14,415 bases of DNA from Dehalococcoidia bacterium. Lineage in GTDB: Bacteria; Chloroflexota; Dehalococcoidia; Dehalococcoidales; JAUWYK01. A program made the position numbers and the translations under genes. The stretch is from contig JAUWYK010000051.1 in assembly GCA_030615865.1 (NCBI GenBank), positions 1-14,415 on the forward strand, read 5' to 3'. This document shows, in pieces, positions 13,692 through 14,415 of the stretch. Position 1 is the stretch's first letter, and the number at the start of each line of letters is the position of its first letter. The notes below the pieces were generated by a model. The model made no database searches and was not told the DNA's origin. It was given only the letters and a program-made list of their open reading frames with translations.

Positions 13692-13909
13692 CACAGCCTC
13701 CCATAATAGATTAGCCTTCTCAAGCCATCGTTGGTTATTGTCCACTCCCCCCTGCGGTCATTTATCACCAGCTTCTCTCTTTTAAGCCAGTTCAGCATAG
13801 CTGCGGCACCACCACGGCTGTAGCCGAACCTCTCCATTAGTTCAAATGGGCTTATAACCCCCCTCTCATTGATAAATTCCAAAACCTCAAGCTTCGATGC
13901 CTTTCTCAT
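13691..13909 (-). CDS. small winged helix-turn-helix DNA-binding protein
   Basis: 72 residues that form one winged-helix domain. Helix 1 is KLEVLEFINERGVIS (about 6-20), the HTH is PFELMERFGYSRGGAAAMLNWLKREK (about 21-46) with a recognition helix around 32-44, and the wing is LVINDRRGEWTITNDGLRRL (about 48-66). The scaffold is that of stand-alone MarR/DeoR-like or archaeal-type wHTH regulators, with no ligand domain. The ATG at 13909 follows a 24-bp palindrome by 4 nt and has no visible Shine-Dalgarno. Autoregulation through that palindrome is likely. It runs convergently to the integrase gene on the putative mobile element and is a candidate controller of it, which is inferred from position only. 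Confidence 0.8.
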   Translation of the reverse strand: MRKASKLEVLEFINERGVISPFELMERFGYSRGGAAAMLNWLKREKLVINDRRGEWTITNDGLRRLIYYGRL

Positions 13910-13913
13910 ATCA

Positions 13914-13937
13914 AATGCTTAAGTTAACTTAAGCATT
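13914..13937. promoter_or_regulatory. 24-bp perfect palindrome, candidate operator
   Basis: Half-site AATGCTTAAGTT and its exact complement, centred at 13925/13926, lie 4 bp upstream of the winged-helix start codon where the ribosome site would be. Bound dimeric protein would block initiation of its own gene. Confidence 0.65.
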
Positions 13938-13939
13938 AC

Positions 13940-13958
13940 CTTGCTTAGCGGTAGCAAG
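13940..13958. repeat. inverted repeat beside the palindrome
   Basis: CTTGCT (13940-13945) and AGCAAG (13953-13958) flank 7 nt, 2 bp from the large palindrome. It could be a second regulator site or a hairpin. The nearby AAAGC/GCTTT pair (13967-13980) adds to the dyad density. Confidence 0.35.
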
Positions 13959-14017
13959 CCTTATTTAAAGCAACAGCTTTTATAACAAAGGGCGGCTAGT
14001 TCCACTTGCTTATTCTT

Positions 14018-14126
14018 CTATTTGGCTTAATGCCTTCTCTTCACGGCAATATTTTTCAGGTTTAGATCCATCACCTGGAAGGCTCTATCAGCGTACGCCG
14101 TGGGGCTAATCTCTTCTATCTCCCCG
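14018..14126. repeat. 109-bp direct repeat, copy 1
   Basis: It matches 14275-14383 at 107 of 109 positions; the differences I see are at 14065 and 14100. The copies start 257 bp apart and have the same orientation. The repeat covers the last 33 codons of a leftward gene and about 9 bp beyond its stop. Confidence 0.9.
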
Positions 14127-14149
14127 GCCGACACGACCAAGGTAGCGGA
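14027..14149 (-). pseudogene. duplicated 3' fragment of the right-edge gene
   Basis: In the same frame as the intact copy it reads GEIEEISPTAYADRAFQVMD to the same KRRH stop, with one Met-to-Thr change. Upstream of GEIEE the sequence is unrelated and meets an in-frame TAA at 14152-14150. No start codon or ribosome site precedes it, so it is a coding remnant and not a gene. Confidence 0.7.
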
Positions 14150-14174
14150 TTATGGTTTCCTTTCTTTTAATCAC
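14106..14174 (-). CDS. 22-codon ORF overlapping the remnant, doubtful
   Basis: A GTG at 14174 opens VIKRKETIIRYLGRVGRGDR, then RD, and stops at 14106. The same frame upstream has protein-like stretches (IASVYHRLKAKVTG) broken by TAG and TAA, so this could be the tail of a decayed gene. No ribosome site is visible. Confidence 0.15.
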   Translation of the reverse strand: MIKRKETIIRYLGRVGRGDRRD

Positions 14175-14242
14175 AGGTTAACCCGTGACTTTTGCCTTTA
14201 AGCGGTGGTAAACGCTGGCTATCTATACCCCATACGGTTAAG

Positions 14243-14273
14243 AAAAAAGCGGGTGCAACTACCCCGCCTTTTT
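14243..14273. terminator. bidirectional intrinsic terminator
   Basis: GCGGG (14249-14253) and CCCGC (14263-14267) enclose 9 nt. Six A precede the stem and CTTTTT follows it, so a U-tract is formed on both strands. On - it lies 11 bp after the stop of the right-edge gene. Confidence 0.85.
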
Positions 14274-14274
14274 C

Positions 14275-14383
14275 CTATTTGGCTTAATGCCTTCTCTTCA
14301 CGGCAATATTTTTCAGGTTTAAATCCATCACCTGGAAGGCTCTATCAGCGTACGCCATGGGGCTAATCTCTTCTATCTCCCCG
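14275..14383. repeat. 109-bp direct repeat, copy 2
   Basis: This is the partner of 14018-14126. It lies within the intact 3' end of the right-edge gene and is presumably the parent copy, since the reading frame continues through it to the window edge. Confidence 0.9.
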
Positions 14384-14415
14384 TATTGTTTAGCCAGCCA
14401 GGCATTACCCATTAT
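14284..14415 (-). CDS. C-terminal fragment of an unrecognised protein (cut by window edge)
   Basis: 43 codons are open from the right edge to TAA at 14286-14284: IMGNAWLAKQYGEIEEISPM, then AYADRAFQVMDLNLKNIAVKRRH. The stretch is mixed helical with a basic tail, and no family is recognised. It is followed by an intrinsic terminator. Its last 33 codons are repeated 257 bp downstream as a broken copy. Given the integrase and winged-helix gene nearby it is probably element cargo, though nothing in the fragment itself shows that. Confidence 0.65.
   Translation of the reverse strand: MMGNAWLAKQYGEIEEISPMAYADRAFQVMDLNLKNIAVKRRH

Overview
The window reads as a bacterial accessory region, most likely from a Chloroflexota lineage such as Dehalococcoidia. 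That placement is an inference: three unrelated surface proteins carry long Pro/Thr-rich stalks, a TRAP-type binding domain is fused to a signalling domain, and the promoters and Shine-Dalgarno sites are ordinary sigma70 and bacterial types. No ribosomal marker is present to confirm it.

Layout. (1) 1-1308: 3' part of a membrane-anchored leucine-rich-repeat protein, cut at the left edge. (2) 1463-8395, all on +: a Nudix hydrolase; an 827-residue RelA/SpoT-type nucleotide pyrophosphokinase fused to TPR-like helices, a SLOG/LSDAT-like nucleotide-sensor domain and a C-terminal RyR domain; a TIR protein joined through membrane helices to a DctP-type solute-binding domain and a LamG-like domain; and a protein with two 2TM modules resembling SLATT effectors. 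(3) 8409-9963 on -: a 27-codon leader ORF, a DUF350 membrane protein and a translationally coupled, membrane-anchored transglutaminase-like protein. This unit converges on the previous block with 13 bp between them. (4) 10215-12134 on +: a near-consensus promoter, a structured leader and a Cache-domain sensor histidine kinase with no response regulator beside it. (5) 12298-14415: a tRNA-Gly(UCC) promoter followed by only the 5' half of the tRNA, a leader dense in inverted repeats, a tyrosine recombinase, a strong terminator, a divergent winged-helix gene with a 24-bp palindrome at its start codon, a coupled 25-codon ORF, and a 109-bp direct repeat that duplicates the 3' end of a gene running off the right edge. 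This looks like one end of an integrated element.

The most interesting part is 1463-8395. The domains (TIR, SLOG/LSDAT, RyR, RelA/SpoT, SLATT, Nudix) belong to the nucleotide-centred immunity and signalling networks described from comparative genomics. A coherent but untested model is that an extracellular small ligand bound by the DctP-like domain controls the TIR NADase, the resulting ADP-ribose-type nucleotide and/or an alarmone is read by the SLOG/RyR protein, the tandem SLATT protein is the membrane effector, and the Nudix enzyme clears the signal. SLOG plus membrane protein plus Nudix parallels the domain content of the animal channel TRPM2.
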